Shown here: positions 43,286 through 53,486 of the stretch, one piece after another
Position numbering within the stretch: position 1 is the first letter of the stretch
How the letters are laid out: each line of letters begins with the position of its first letter
Assembly: GCF_000146285.1 (NCBI RefSeq)
Contig: NZ_GL385912.1
Span: 1,867,251 to 1,931,250, forward strand
Source: Mobiluncus curtisii subsp. curtisii ATCC 35241
Lineage (GTDB): Bacteria; Actinomycetota; Actinomycetes; Actinomycetales; Actinomycetaceae
Length of the DNA: 64,000 nucleotides
Direction of reading: 5' to 3'
Notes under the pieces: model-generated
Databases searched by the model: none
What the model saw: the letters and a program-made list of their open reading frames with translations, nothing else
What the model was told of the DNA's origin: nothing
Made by a program: the position numbers and the translations under genes

Positions 43286-44685
43286 CGGAAGGCCTCCTCA
43301 TTCTTAAAGGAACCGGATCTCCGGTAGGTAATCAGCGACACCGCCGCTAGTACGATGAAGGTCATGATACCGATGACCGCACCGAGGTTGTAGTCGTTCT
43401 TATCAACTGTGAGTTTGTACAGCCAGGTAATCAAAAGGTCGGTTTTGCCGGCAGAATCCCCGACTGGCACGGGCGCGCCCCGCGAAAGCAGGTAGATAAC
43501 GTTGAAGTTATTGACGTTACCCGTGAAAGTCGTAATCAGGTAGGGGGTGAGCACGAAGATGATGTAGGGCATGGTAATCTTGCGGAAAATCACCCAAGAG
43601 TTAGCGCCGTCAATCCTGGCAGCTTCATATTGGTCGGCGGGAATGTTTTGCAAAATGCCCGTAATCTGCATAATCGTGAAGGGAATACCGACCCATAGGT
43701 TCACCACGATGACCGTGACACGAGCCCAGGTGGCATCTGTGAAGAAGGGCAACGCTTGGTCAATCCATCCCCAGTCCATCAACAGCCGGTTAATGGCACC
43801 CTGGGGCTGCAGCATCAGGTTGATGACCAGCAGGGACACGAACTGCGGCACCGCGATGGACATAGAGAAACACGCTCGCCAAAAATTCTTAAAGCGAGTG
43901 GTCTTGCGGTTGATGAGCATAGCCATAAACATGCCCAGGAAGAAATTTAAGAAGGTCGCGAAAATCGCCCATATCAGGGTCCAAATCAGCACGGAGCTAA
44001 AGATTCGCAGGTTCACGTCTCCGGAAGAGTTTGCAAAAATCGCCCCAAAATTTTTCAATCCAACCCAGTCAAAGAGCACCAGATGCTTGTGGTCGTAGCT
44101 GGTGAAAGCCATGGAAATCATGAATATCAACGGCAGAACGCTGAAAGTGAGGATGCCCAGAGTCGGCAGGAACAAGAAACCGACATGGGAACGATTGTCC
44201 AGTAGGTCCGCGATGTCTTCACGTATTGAGGGCGCCCGACCGGATTTTGCGGTCAGTACTTGGGCCTTGTATGCCGAGCGGACCGAGAGATTCCACACGC
44301 CGATAAACGCCAGAATAATGAGTATCGTGGCTACACCGTAGAGCAGGATAATGACCGAGTTATCCCCGGCACTGTACTCCCAATAGCCGTTGACCAGCAC
44401 TTTACCTTGTTCCTGGTCACCAAGTCCGGGAAGTTTCGCGAGGAATCCTAAACCGTTGGTAAACAGGAAGGCAAAGAACGCTATCTCTAAGAGTAGGAAA
44501 ATCACGCCCTTCACAATTTGGCGGTGCGTCAGGTTACCCAGTCCGAAGATGACGGCGGACGCTTTGGTGATTGCGTCGCCTTCCCGGAAGGCAACTTTTA
44601 AGCTATAGGGCGAGGGCGAAACGTAGTCTTTTCCAAGTTTCTTACGTAACCTTGCCTCGCGGTTTGACGTTTGCGTTGCGTCCAT
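43282..44685 (-). CDS. malF: Maltose-type ABC transporter permease MalF
   Basis: The 467-residue protein is the long MalF form with extra N-terminal membrane segments: a hydrophilic lead, IVKGVIFLLLEIAFFAFLF, SVIILLYGVATILIILAFIGVWNL, then the core permease. The EAA loop is DQYEAARIDGANSWVIFRKITMPY near residue 355. This architecture is characteristic of maltose/maltodextrin systems. Just upstream lie a hairpin and the malE-type gene. Confidence 0.92.
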   Translation of the reverse strand: MDATQTSNREARLRKKLGKDYVSPSPYSLKVAFREGDAITKASAVIFGLGNLTHRQIVKGVIFLLLEIAFFAFLFTNGLGFLAKLPGLGDQEQGKVLVNGYWEYSAGDNSVIILLYGVATILIILAFIGVWNLSVRSAYKAQVLTAKSGRAPSIREDIADLLDNRSHVGFLFLPTLGILTFSVLPLIFMISMAFTSYDHKHLVLFDWVGLKNFGAIFANSSGDVNLRIFSSVLIWTLIWAIFATFLNFFLGMFMAMLINRKTTRFKNFWRACFSMSIAVPQFVSLLVINLMLQPQGAINRLLMDWGWIDQALPFFTDATWARVTVIVVNLWVGIPFTIMQITGILQNIPADQYEAARIDGANSWVIFRKITMPYIIFVLTPYLITTFTGNVNNFNVIYLLSRGAPVPVGDSAGKTDLLITWLYKLTVDKNDYNLGAVIGIMTFIVLAAVSLITYRRSGSFKNEEAFR

Positions 44686-44739
44686 TTAGGTTTCCCTCTC
44701 AATGAAAAGGCCGACAGTAAAAGCCCCGACCGGGCTGCG

Positions 44740-44775
44740 GGGCCACTGGAAGAAAGCGCCTCTTTCCAGTGGCCC
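44740..44775 (-). terminator. Intra-operon hairpin between malE and malF
   Basis: A 12-bp stem GGGCCACTGGAA (44740-44751) pairs with TTCCAGTGGCCC (44764-44775), beginning 22 bp after the binding-protein stop. No long U-tract follows. As in the glucose-type operon, it probably lowers expression of the downstream permeases. Confidence 0.6.
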
Positions 44776-44797
44776 GACAGCTTCGAGATGTAGTTAT

Positions 44798-46054
44798 TTA
44801 GCCAACCATCTTGGCCAACTGCTCAGACCACTTCTGGGTTTGAGCTTCCGCAGTAGCCTCGGTGATTTCCTTGTTCAGGATACCCTTGCCGAAAGCCTGT
44901 GCCGGATCCCACCAAGAGCCCATCGCAGAAATGGTCGGCTGCAGGATGGAAGCCTCGGAAATAACTTCCAGCTGAGCCTTGGCGGCAAAGTCATCATCAG
45001 TAATGGAGTCAGCCAGAGACTTGTCCGTCGGGACAATACCACGCATCTCGTAGTGAGCCTTTTGAGCTTCAGTGGAGCCCAGGAATGCTGCGAACTGAGC
45101 GGCAGCCTTGGCGTTCTTGGCGTGCGGGTTGTAAGCCACAGCCTTGGAGCCAGCGAAAGCCTCCATCTGGACATCTTTGCCGTCCAGCTTGTAGGTCGGC
45201 AGCTTGGCAGCTGCGTAACCATCACCCAAGGCCTCCTTCACACTGGCGGCGTCCCAGGTCCCGGAGAACACCACATCGGTGTCGCCAGCCTTCAGCGCGC
45301 CCAGACCGGAGCCTTCTGCATCATCCATAAAGTTCGGGTTATTGGCCAAGCCAACCAGATACTTCGTCACCGCGGTAGCGGCGGCATCACCGTCAGCAAA
45401 GGTGATACCCTTGGCGGCATCGTTGCCCTTATCACCAAAGAACGTCAGTCCTGCACCCTTGGTGTAGAAAGACTGGATGAACCAAGAGTTGTCGAGCGGG
45501 AAGGACACCTTGCCCTTCTCGAGCATCGTGTCCAAAGACTTCACATCATCAGCTGAGAACTTCTTTGAGTTGTAGTACATGAACCAGGTGTTTGAAGTAA
45601 AAGGAACACCGTAAATCTTGCCATCAGTGCCGGTGACCGAGTCCACCATGGAGGCTTCGTTTTGTTCCTTAACCTGCTTGGCTTCGTTCTCACCCAACTC
45701 ACCGATAGCCTCAGCGTCGAGCAGACCGCCCAGCTGATCATTGGCGAACATGTAAACATCAGCGGCAGCGGTCGGATCGGTTTCTACCTTAGTCTTGGCA
45801 TCGCCCTCAGAGACAACGTCATTCTTCCAGGTAATCTTGTATTCCGGATGAGCTTTCTCGAAGGATTCCTCCATCTTTGCCAGCCAGCTGTTACCGTCCG
45901 CTTGATCCTCTTGGGGAGCCCACACAGACAGCGACACATCTTCAGTCTTACCGCTAGCGCTATTCCCGCCAGCACCACCGCCACAAGCACTCATGGACAG
46001 GGCTACCGCAGAGGCGGCAATCAGACCAAAAGCTTTCTTCCACGTCATGGACAT
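44798..46054 (-). CDS. malE: Maltose/maltodextrin ABC transporter binding lipoprotein MalE
   Basis: I place the start at ATG 46054, seven bases behind AAAGGA, which gives 418 residues; the open frame continues upstream but would read through the promoter. The signal peptide KKAFGLIAASAVALSMSAC ends in a lipobox cysteine. The mature part has VSLSVWAPQEDQ, FEKAHPEYKITWKN, MFANDQLGGLLDAEAIGEL, IYGVPFTSNTWFMYYN and SWWDPAQAFGKGI, matching maltose-binding proteins. The adjacent long-form MalF and divergent GH13 alpha-glucosidase support an alpha-glucan oligosaccharide ligand. Confidence 0.9.
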   Translation of the reverse strand: MSMTWKKAFGLIAASAVALSMSACGGGAGGNSASGKTEDVSLSVWAPQEDQADGNSWLAKMEESFEKAHPEYKITWKNDVVSEGDAKTKVETDPTAAADVYMFANDQLGGLLDAEAIGELGENEAKQVKEQNEASMVDSVTGTDGKIYGVPFTSNTWFMYYNSKKFSADDVKSLDTMLEKGKVSFPLDNSWFIQSFYTKGAGLTFFGDKGNDAAKGITFADGDAAATAVTKYLVGLANNPNFMDDAEGSGLGALKAGDTDVVFSGTWDAASVKEALGDGYAAAKLPTYKLDGKDVQMEAFAGSKAVAYNPHAKNAKAAAQFAAFLGSTEAQKAHYEMRGIVPTDKSLADSITDDDFAAKAQLEVISEASILQPTISAMGSWWDPAQAFGKGILNKEITEATAEAQTQKWSEQLAKMVG

Positions 46055-46359
46055 TAATTTTCCTTTCGACAGGCGAGGAGGATTTCTCCCCGGCTCGGAA
46101 AGCTCCGCAAAATGACGGGCAAAATACCCTCCGCTTTTCGAAGCAAACATTAATCTAGATGCTAGCATTTTCTTCCCTGCGGCTTTGGGGAAATCTCAAT
46201 ATTTTTTTAATATTTTTTCCCCGTCACCAGGTCACTAATTTACAGGGTGTTTACATCATCTTTGGTGCGCCAGATTCACCCCAACCACGAGAGCGTTCTG
46301 TAAGATATTTTGAGGTCTTTGTGACCTATCTATTACCGCATCCCAAGGAAAGGATTTTT
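46055..46359. promoter_or_regulatory. Divergent malE / alpha-glucosidase control region
   Basis: These 305 bases hold no gene that I trust; the open frames that enter from both sides lack ribosome binding sites. ATGCTAGCAT at 46159-46168 is a perfect 10-bp palindrome and a candidate operator for a LacI-family sugar repressor. AT-rich tracts around 46195-46225 could supply promoter elements for the + strand gene. Confidence 0.45.
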
Positions 46360-47946
46360 GTGAGCACCTCATACCCCCGTCCCAAATGGCTGAATAACGC
46401 GGTTTTCTATGAGATTTATCCCCAGAGTTTTCAGGACTCTAACGGAGATGGCATCGGGGATGTTCCCGGCATCATCTCCCGCTTGGACTACCTCCAAGAG
46501 CTAGGAATTAACGCGCTGTGGCTCAATCCCCTGTTCGATTCACCTTTCAAGGACGCGGGATACGACGTGCGTGACTACAAGCTGGTGGCTCCCCGCTACG
46601 GCACTAACGAGGATTTGGTACGTTTGTTCGAGCAAGCGCACGCCAGGGGGATTCACGTGTTGCTGGATTTGGTACCGGGGCACACCTCCGAGGAACACGC
46701 CTGGTTCCAATCCAGCTCCCGTCCCGAGCCCAACGAGTTCTCGAATCGCTACGTGTGGACCGACTCCTGGATTGCCGGAGGCGACGGCTATCCCTTTATC
46801 GGTGGAGAAACTGAACGCGATGGGACGTATATCCTCAATTTCTTCAAATGCCAGCCTGCGCTGAACTACGGTTGGGCGCACCCGAAGTATCCCTGGCAAG
46901 ACGAGGCTTTAGGTGAAGCTGCCCGGAAGACCTGTGACGCGATGGTGGACGTCATGCGCTTCTGGCTCTCTGCCGGCGCCGACGGATTCCGGGTAGACAT
47001 GGCAAATTCCCTGGTGAAACATGATGACGAAGGTAAGCCGTACACTATCAAGACCTGGCATTACATGTTTGACCAGATTCGCCCTGAATTCCCCGAAGCC
47101 GCGTTTGTCGCCGAGTGGGGGGTGCCCCACGAAGCGGTGCAAGCCGGGTTTGACATGGACTTTTATCTAGATTGGCGGTGGGACAATCACCCGAACGGCT
47201 ACAACATCCTGCTACGCAACACGAACACCCCGTATGTGCGGGAAAACGACCTGAGCTACTTCAACGCGGACGCACCCACCGACATCTGTGGTTTCTTGGA
47301 GCAATACGAGCCACAACTGCGTGACTCTGAGAAAGCCGAAGCATTCTTTAGCCTCATTACCTGCAATCACGACACCTGGCGGGCTGCGCCTCGTCTGAGC
47401 GAACGCGAACTCAGTCTGTCGTGGGCGACAATACTGACCCTGCCGGGAGTGCCATTTATTTATTACGGAGACGAAATTGGTTTGCGTCACCAGCTGCTCC
47501 CCACCAAAGAGGGCGGTTACGTGCGTACCGGAGCCCGCACCCCGATGCAGTGGGATAGTACTGACAACCTGGGATTTTCCACTGCTCCAGCAACGGATCT
47601 CTATCTGCCGGTCGATGCTAGCGCGGATGCTCCCACCGTGGCGGCACAGCGCGCCCAGCCGGATTCTTTGTGGCACACGGTGACGCGCGTGTTGGAATGC
47701 AAACGAGAACTCCCGGCTTTGGCAGCCGACAGTGGCTTCAGCGTCCTCTCTGCGGAGCCAAATCAACGTCTGTTCGTTTTCAAACGGGAAAATGCCGCGC
47801 AAAGCCTGATTGTGGCGGTCAATCCCGCACACACTGACGCGGAATACGATTTGTCACAAGAGCGTTCGGTGCGTTTCAGTATCGGCTCCGCCCAGTTGAC
47901 GGGGACCACGCTACGGATGGGACCCCAGAGTTTCGCGATTTTGTAA
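46360..47946 (+). CDS. Alpha-glucosidase, glycoside hydrolase family 13
   Basis: With GTG 46360 (behind AAGGAAAGGA) as start, the enzyme has 528 residues and no signal peptide. It begins PKWLNNAVFYEIYPQSFQDSNGDGIGDVPGI, typical of GH13 exo-glucosidases. The catalytic triad is visible: nucleophile D213 in GFRVDMAN, acid/base E252 in FVAEWG and D338 in CNHDTW. IYYGDEIGLRHQ and RTPMQWDSTDNLGFS follow. It would release glucose from imported malto-oligosaccharides or related alpha-glucosides. It is divergent from the maltose-type importer, and a perfect 16-bp hairpin lies downstream. Confidence 0.92.
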   Translation: MSTSYPRPKWLNNAVFYEIYPQSFQDSNGDGIGDVPGIISRLDYLQELGINALWLNPLFDSPFKDAGYDVRDYKLVAPRYGTNEDLVRLFEQAHARGIHVLLDLVPGHTSEEHAWFQSSSRPEPNEFSNRYVWTDSWIAGGDGYPFIGGETERDGTYILNFFKCQPALNYGWAHPKYPWQDEALGEAARKTCDAMVDVMRFWLSAGADGFRVDMANSLVKHDDEGKPYTIKTWHYMFDQIRPEFPEAAFVAEWGVPHEAVQAGFDMDFYLDWRWDNHPNGYNILLRNTNTPYVRENDLSYFNADAPTDICGFLEQYEPQLRDSEKAEAFFSLITCNHDTWRAAPRLSERELSLSWATILTLPGVPFIYYGDEIGLRHQLLPTKEGGYVRTGARTPMQWDSTDNLGFSTAPATDLYLPVDASADAPTVAAQRAQPDSLWHTVTRVLECKRELPALAADSGFSVLSAEPNQRLFVFKRENAAQSLIVAVNPAHTDAEYDLSQERSVRFSIGSAQLTGTTLRMGPQSFAIL

Positions 47947-47997
47947 AGCAATCCTGCCCCCGGATGGCAGGCTAACCGCATCCGCAATGGTGTTAAA

Positions 47998-48032
47998 TCG
48001 GTGTGGGAGCCAGAATCTGGCTCCCACACCGA
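47998..48032. terminator. Bidirectional terminator hairpin between the alpha-glucosidase and mdh genes
   Basis: A perfect 16-bp stem, TCGGTGTGGGAGCCAG (47998-48013) with CTGGCTCCCACACCGA (48017-48032), has a 3-nt loop. It separates two convergent genes. GATGTTTT follows on the + strand. Confidence 0.85.
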
Positions 48033-48049
48033 GATGTTTTATCGGAGAT

Positions 48050-49081
<1,032 letters not shown>

Positions 49082-49160
49082 TCAGCATTCATTACTTTAG
49101 CGCAAAAAGCCACGCTGAGGGTAAACCAAAGCCCTTGAAAAAACGCAGAATTTCACCGGC

Positions 49161-50834
49161 TTACTTGTGTGCGAAATAGTATTCCAGCAGCTCTCGGGTC
49201 GACGCATCCGCCTGTGCCAACGCCTCGGCATCCCCGCTAATGGCTGGTCCCAGATTAATCGCCATCGCTTTGCCCAGTTCCACGCCCCACTGGTCGAAAG
49301 AGTCAATACCCCAGACTGCGCCTTGAACCAGCGTAATCATCTCGTACAGGGCGATAAGCTCCCCCAGCACTTTCGGAGTGAGGGCAGGTGCCATGATGGA
49401 AGTAGACGGACGGTCTCCGGGGAAAGTTCGGTGCGCTACCAATTCTTCCGGTGTACCTTCCGCCCGCACCTCGTCGGGAGTCTTCCCGAAAGCCAACGCC
49501 GCACTCTGGGCAAAGAAATTACCCAAGAACAGCTCGTGCTGACGTTTCCCCGTCTCGCTGTCAGTGAGATCCCAAGTCGGACGGGCAAACGCAATAAAGT
49601 CCACCGGAATCAGCCGAGTTCCCTGGTGAATCAGCTGATAAAAGGCGTGCTGACCGTTCGTGCCGGGTTCTCCCCAGAACACTTCGCCGGTATCGTAGCT
49701 GACCAGAGTGCCATCTCGACGCACCCGTTTCCCGTTGGATTCCATCGTGAGCTGCTGCAGATAGGCGGGGAAACGGTGCAGATATTGGGAATACGGCAAC
49801 ACCGCATGAGTTTGGGCATGCAGGAAGTTGGAGTACCACACGTTAAGCAAGCCCATCAGCAACGGCACGTTCGACGCTGGCGGGGTGTTGCGGAAATGCT
49901 CATCGATAGCACGGAAACCAGCCAAAAATTCTTCGAATCCTTCCCGGCCGATAGCTACCGCAAGCGACGTTCCCACCGCGGAATCCACGGAATAACGTCC
50001 CCCCACCCAGTTCCAAAAACCAAAAGCATTGCGGGGGTCAATACCAAAGTCTGCGACCTTTTCCAGAGCGGTGGACACCGCCACGAAATGCTTGGAGATG
50101 GCGTCTTTTGCGGCGGCATCAGTTTCATCAATAACACCGCGTTCCTGCAGACCACGCAGCAGCCAGGTGCGGGCGGCTTTCGCGTTGGTGATGGTTTCCA
50201 AGGTGGTAAAGGTCTTGGAAGCGATGATGAACAGGGTCGTTTCCGGGTCCAAGTCGCGGGTTTTTTCCGAAATATCGGTGGGGTCAATGTTGGACACAAA
50301 ACGGCATTCCAGACCGGGCTTCACAAAAGGTCGCAACGCCTCATAAGCCATGTACGGACCCAAATCAGACCCGCCGATACCAATATTAACTACGGTCTGG
50401 ATGCGTTTGGAGCTAACCCCGACCCAAGACCCGTCACGCACCGAGTCAGCAAAATCATAAATCCGGCTCAAGACCTCGTGTACTTCAGCGATGACATCCT
50501 TGCCGTCTACCATCAACTGAGTCCCCGCGGGAGCCCGCAACGCGGTGTGCAGCACAGCCCGGTTTTCCGTGTTATTGATGTGTTCACCATTAAACATGGC
50601 TTCGCTCAAGTCACGCACCCCGGCTTGGGCAGAAAGCTCTAAAAGCTTTTCAAAAACTGCCCCGGTAATCAGGTTCTTTGACAAGTCCACGTGCAAATCT
50701 GCCGCCGCAAAAGACAGGTTCTCTGCCCTGGCGGGGTCTGCGGCAAAGGCTTTCCGCAAATCCAGGTGGAATCCCGCAGCCATCGTGGTGAGGTCTTTCC
50801 ATGCTGCCAGAGTGGTCGGGTCTTTCGTTTCCAT
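49161..50834 (-). CDS. pgi: Glucose-6-phosphate isomerase
   Basis: The enzyme interconverts glucose 6-phosphate and fructose 6-phosphate. I choose ATG 50834 behind AGAAGGGA, giving 557 residues; an upstream in-frame TTG at 50855 is less likely. Family signatures include [73 protein letters not shown] and [19 protein letters not shown] with the catalytic histidine. The length is that of the long E. coli-like form. The phosphofructokinase gene lies 102 bp upstream on the same strand. Confidence 0.97.
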   Translation of the reverse strand: METKDPTTLAAWKDLTTMAAGFHLDLRKAFAADPARAENLSFAAADLHVDLSKNLITGAVFEKLLELSAQAGVRDLSEAMFNGEHINNTENRAVLHTALRAPAGTQLMVDGKDVIAEVHEVLSRIYDFADSVRDGSWVGVSSKRIQTVVNIGIGGSDLGPYMAYEALRPFVKPGLECRFVSNIDPTDISEKTRDLDPETTLFIIASKTFTTLETITNAKAARTWLLRGLQERGVIDETDAAAKDAISKHFVAVSTALEKVADFGIDPRNAFGFWNWVGGRYSVDSAVGTSLAVAIGREGFEEFLAGFRAIDEHFRNTPPASNVPLLMGLLNVWYSNFLHAQTHAVLPYSQYLHRFPAYLQQLTMESNGKRVRRDGTLVSYDTGEVFWGEPGTNGQHAFYQLIHQGTRLIPVDFIAFARPTWDLTDSETGKRQHELFLGNFFAQSAALAFGKTPDEVRAEGTPEELVAHRTFPGDRPSTSIMAPALTPKVLGELIALYEMITLVQGAVWGIDSFDQWGVELGKAMAINLGPAISGDAEALAQADASTRELLEYYFAHK

Positions 50835-50935
50835 TAAGGTTTCCCTTCTGTTCAATAGTCTGCCTGGGGTTGTTCCCCGGGGGTTATGTTCCTGTTTTTA
50901 CGGTTTGTGTTGCGATTCTGTGCAAAACACTAAAG

Positions 50936-53266
50936 TTACGACCTCGGTCCGCTCATGTCGATGACCGGCAGGGGGAAGTCTTTGATTGGCGGATTCGAAC
51001 TGGCCATCACTTCAATCAGCGGTCGCAACCCCATCCACCATTGATTGATAGGGCGACGTTTCTCTGGATTGACTTGTTTCTCCATTTGAGAAATGTCGTG
51101 GTATGACATCTGACCATTTTCTTCGCCGATATATTCAATGGCGCACTGTCCAGAATCTAGGGCAACATCAATGTGACGCATAGTCTCCCACATCAGACGT
51201 ACCGCGAGAAGCCGGTCAAAAGGCGAGGGCGCCCCGCCTTGCTGCAGATACCCCACCGAATCTATACGAACGTCGAAGTGTCCCAGGGATTCCTGCTTGA
51301 ACACGTTGGCCATAAACTTCAGGTCATAATGTCCCCCAGCCAGTTCGTTGCGAACCACCAGGGCGAGGCGACGACCTTTTGCAAAAGCTTCACGCATTTC
51401 AGTGGCGTGTTTGCCCAGCGTCTCTAGGCTGATGTTTTCTTCTTCCAGGTAAACCCGCTCTGCCCCGGCAGCAATGCCACTCATCAGGGCCAGATAGCCA
51501 CAGTGGCGACCCATAGTTTCAGTGATGAAACAACGCTTTGAAGCGGCTGCTGATTCTTTCATCAAATCCATGGACCATACTGCGTTGTTTAGCGCGGTGT
51601 CAGCCCCGATAGAAATTTCGGCTCCCGGAAGGTTGTTATCAATGGAGGCCGGGACGATGACCATAGGTATTTGTAGAGCTGGATAATGTTTCAGTTCCTC
51701 GCTGATGGCTTGGGCAGACAGGTACGCGTTATATCCCCCGATCAGCACCAGCGCATCAATATGGTGGTTTTCAATCGAGCGACCGATAGCATAGAACTGT
51801 TCTACCGTGGGCACTTCCCGTTTGGTTCCCAGCTCGGCACCACCCCGGAAGTCCCAGCCCTCCACATCTTTCCACCGCAGTTTGTGGACTTTTCCGTCGA
51901 TGAGTCCTTGCCAGGAACCCTCTATCCCTAGGACTTCCAAGCCGCGCTGCAGTCCGAAGCGAACTGCGGCTCGAGCCGCCATGTTCATCCCCGGAGCCAA
52001 GCCTCCCACGTGCATCACCGCAACTTTTTTCGCCTTGCGAGGCAGAGGTTTCAGCAATGAGGGCGGGGTGGACAGAACCCGGAAAATCTCTACCATATCG
52101 GTAAAGGAAGTCCCCCGTGAGGCGATAGCTTGGTCGTATTCTCCAGACTTAATCAGTTCGTGGACGTTTGAGGTCGCCGCCACGGTCTGAGTCAGGTCGA
52201 GTCGGGCAATTCGGTTGTAACGCACCCCCATGACTTTGGCAGGATCTCCCGGTTGTGCCTCGATGACGTCCTGTACCGCAGCGTACCCCAGCAGGGTGGG
52301 CATCCACCGGTCGTAAACCGAGGGCGTCCCGCCCCTCTGAATGTGTCCCAAAATGGTAACTCGCGCGGACTCTCCGGTACGCTGTTCGATGGCCTCAGCA
52401 ACATAGTGCGCAGTGATGGGCTGACCATCCCGGTCTTTTGCCCCTTCCGCCACGACCACGATGGAGTCGCGCCGCCCGTGCTTGCGACCTTCGCTGAGTA
52501 CCGTACACATGTCTTCTTCCCAGCCGGGAGCCGGAGGATTTTCGGGAAACAAGACATAGTCAGAACCACCCGCTACAGCGCTCATCAAAGCTAAATAACC
52601 GCAGTTTCGTCCCATGACTTCCACCACGAAGGTGCGTTGATGCGAAGCGGCAGTGGACGAGAGTTGATCTAGCGCTGCCAAGATTCGGTTCAAGGCAGAA
52701 TCAGTGCCGATAGTCATATCTGTGCCCGCCATGTCATTGTCAATAGACCCGACTAAGCCGACAATTCGCAAGGACGAGTGAGCTTTGGCTTCCTCAGGGC
52801 TGAGACGTTTTTCCTCTACCAACTGTGCCAAGAGCTTGGGCCAATCTTGGCGCAGTTCCTCCGTCCCCCGCAACGACCCGTCACCGCCGATAGAAACGAG
52901 CCGGTCAATGCCGTTTTTAACCAGGTTTTCGCAGGCTTTCAGCCGCCCTTCCCAGTCCCGGAACTCAGGGCAACGAGCCGTACCGATGATGGTACCGCCC
53001 TTGGAAATCGTATTGGAGACATCCCCCCAACTCAGTTCGTGAATGCAGGAGCCACCCTGGACTGCACCCATCCAGCCTTCGCGTATCGCGAACGGCTTGG
53101 CTCCCAAAACTATGGCGGAACGCACCGCGGAACGTACCGCTGCGTTCATGCCCTGTGCGTCCCCTCCCGAAGTGAGAATGCCGATGCGTTTTTCCTGACC
53201 CGACTGTGCCGTTTTCGGTTTCGCGCCAGATTTTCCAGTTTTTGTCGTCTTTGCGGACCCGCCCAT
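50936..53266 (-). CDS. pfk: 6-phosphofructokinase, tandem eukaryote-type
   Basis: The 776-residue protein is two phosphofructokinase domains fused head to tail, as in animal and fungal enzymes. The N half (about residues 27-370) keeps the active site: ILTSGGDAQGMNAAVR, SIGGDGSLRGTEEL and GSIDNDMAGTDMTIGTDSALNRI. Glycines in GGDGS and in LVGSIDND point to ATP rather than pyrophosphate as donor. The C half (about 410-770) has MHVGGLAPGMNMAARAAV, LIGGYNAYLSA and ASIDNNLPGAEISIGADTALNN; replacement of GGDGS and loss of the catalytic aspartate in SIDNN mark it as a probable regulatory domain. A Lys/Gly/Ser-rich tail of about 25 residues precedes the first domain. Confidence 0.93.
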   Translation of the reverse strand: MGGSAKTTKTGKSGAKPKTAQSGQEKRIGILTSGGDAQGMNAAVRSAVRSAIVLGAKPFAIREGWMGAVQGGSCIHELSWGDVSNTISKGGTIIGTARCPEFRDWEGRLKACENLVKNGIDRLVSIGGDGSLRGTEELRQDWPKLLAQLVEEKRLSPEEAKAHSSLRIVGLVGSIDNDMAGTDMTIGTDSALNRILAALDQLSSTAASHQRTFVVEVMGRNCGYLALMSAVAGGSDYVLFPENPPAPGWEEDMCTVLSEGRKHGRRDSIVVVAEGAKDRDGQPITAHYVAEAIEQRTGESARVTILGHIQRGGTPSVYDRWMPTLLGYAAVQDVIEAQPGDPAKVMGVRYNRIARLDLTQTVAATSNVHELIKSGEYDQAIASRGTSFTDMVEIFRVLSTPPSLLKPLPRKAKKVAVMHVGGLAPGMNMAARAAVRFGLQRGLEVLGIEGSWQGLIDGKVHKLRWKDVEGWDFRGGAELGTKREVPTVEQFYAIGRSIENHHIDALVLIGGYNAYLSAQAISEELKHYPALQIPMVIVPASIDNNLPGAEISIGADTALNNAVWSMDLMKESAAASKRCFITETMGRHCGYLALMSGIAAGAERVYLEEENISLETLGKHATEMREAFAKGRRLALVVRNELAGGHYDLKFMANVFKQESLGHFDVRIDSVGYLQQGGAPSPFDRLLAVRLMWETMRHIDVALDSGQCAIEYIGEENGQMSYHDISQMEKQVNPEKRRPINQWWMGLRPLIEVMASSNPPIKDFPLPVIDMSGPRS

Positions 53267-53486
53267 CTATATTTCTCCCCTCGGTTCTGTGCCGGTAGCC
53301 CGACCCGGTTTTATTCTCTCGAATTATTCACCCTTTTGGGTGTTAAACGTGAACTTTCCCGCCCTTAAGCTAAAAAACAACCTACAATAATTAGCCCCTG
53401 CCTGGTTGGAGTCCCGTTTTTACTCGACCGATAAAAAAGGGGCGAGTTTTGCCCCCTCGCCTGCTATTTTTGGGAATAATGGAATC

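Noticed and set aside
46055-46359. N-terminal extensions of malE (to 46168) and of the alpha-glucosidase (from 46159)
   Set aside because: The extensions overlap each other, lack ribosome binding sites and would bury the divergent promoters; internal starts with good sites exist.
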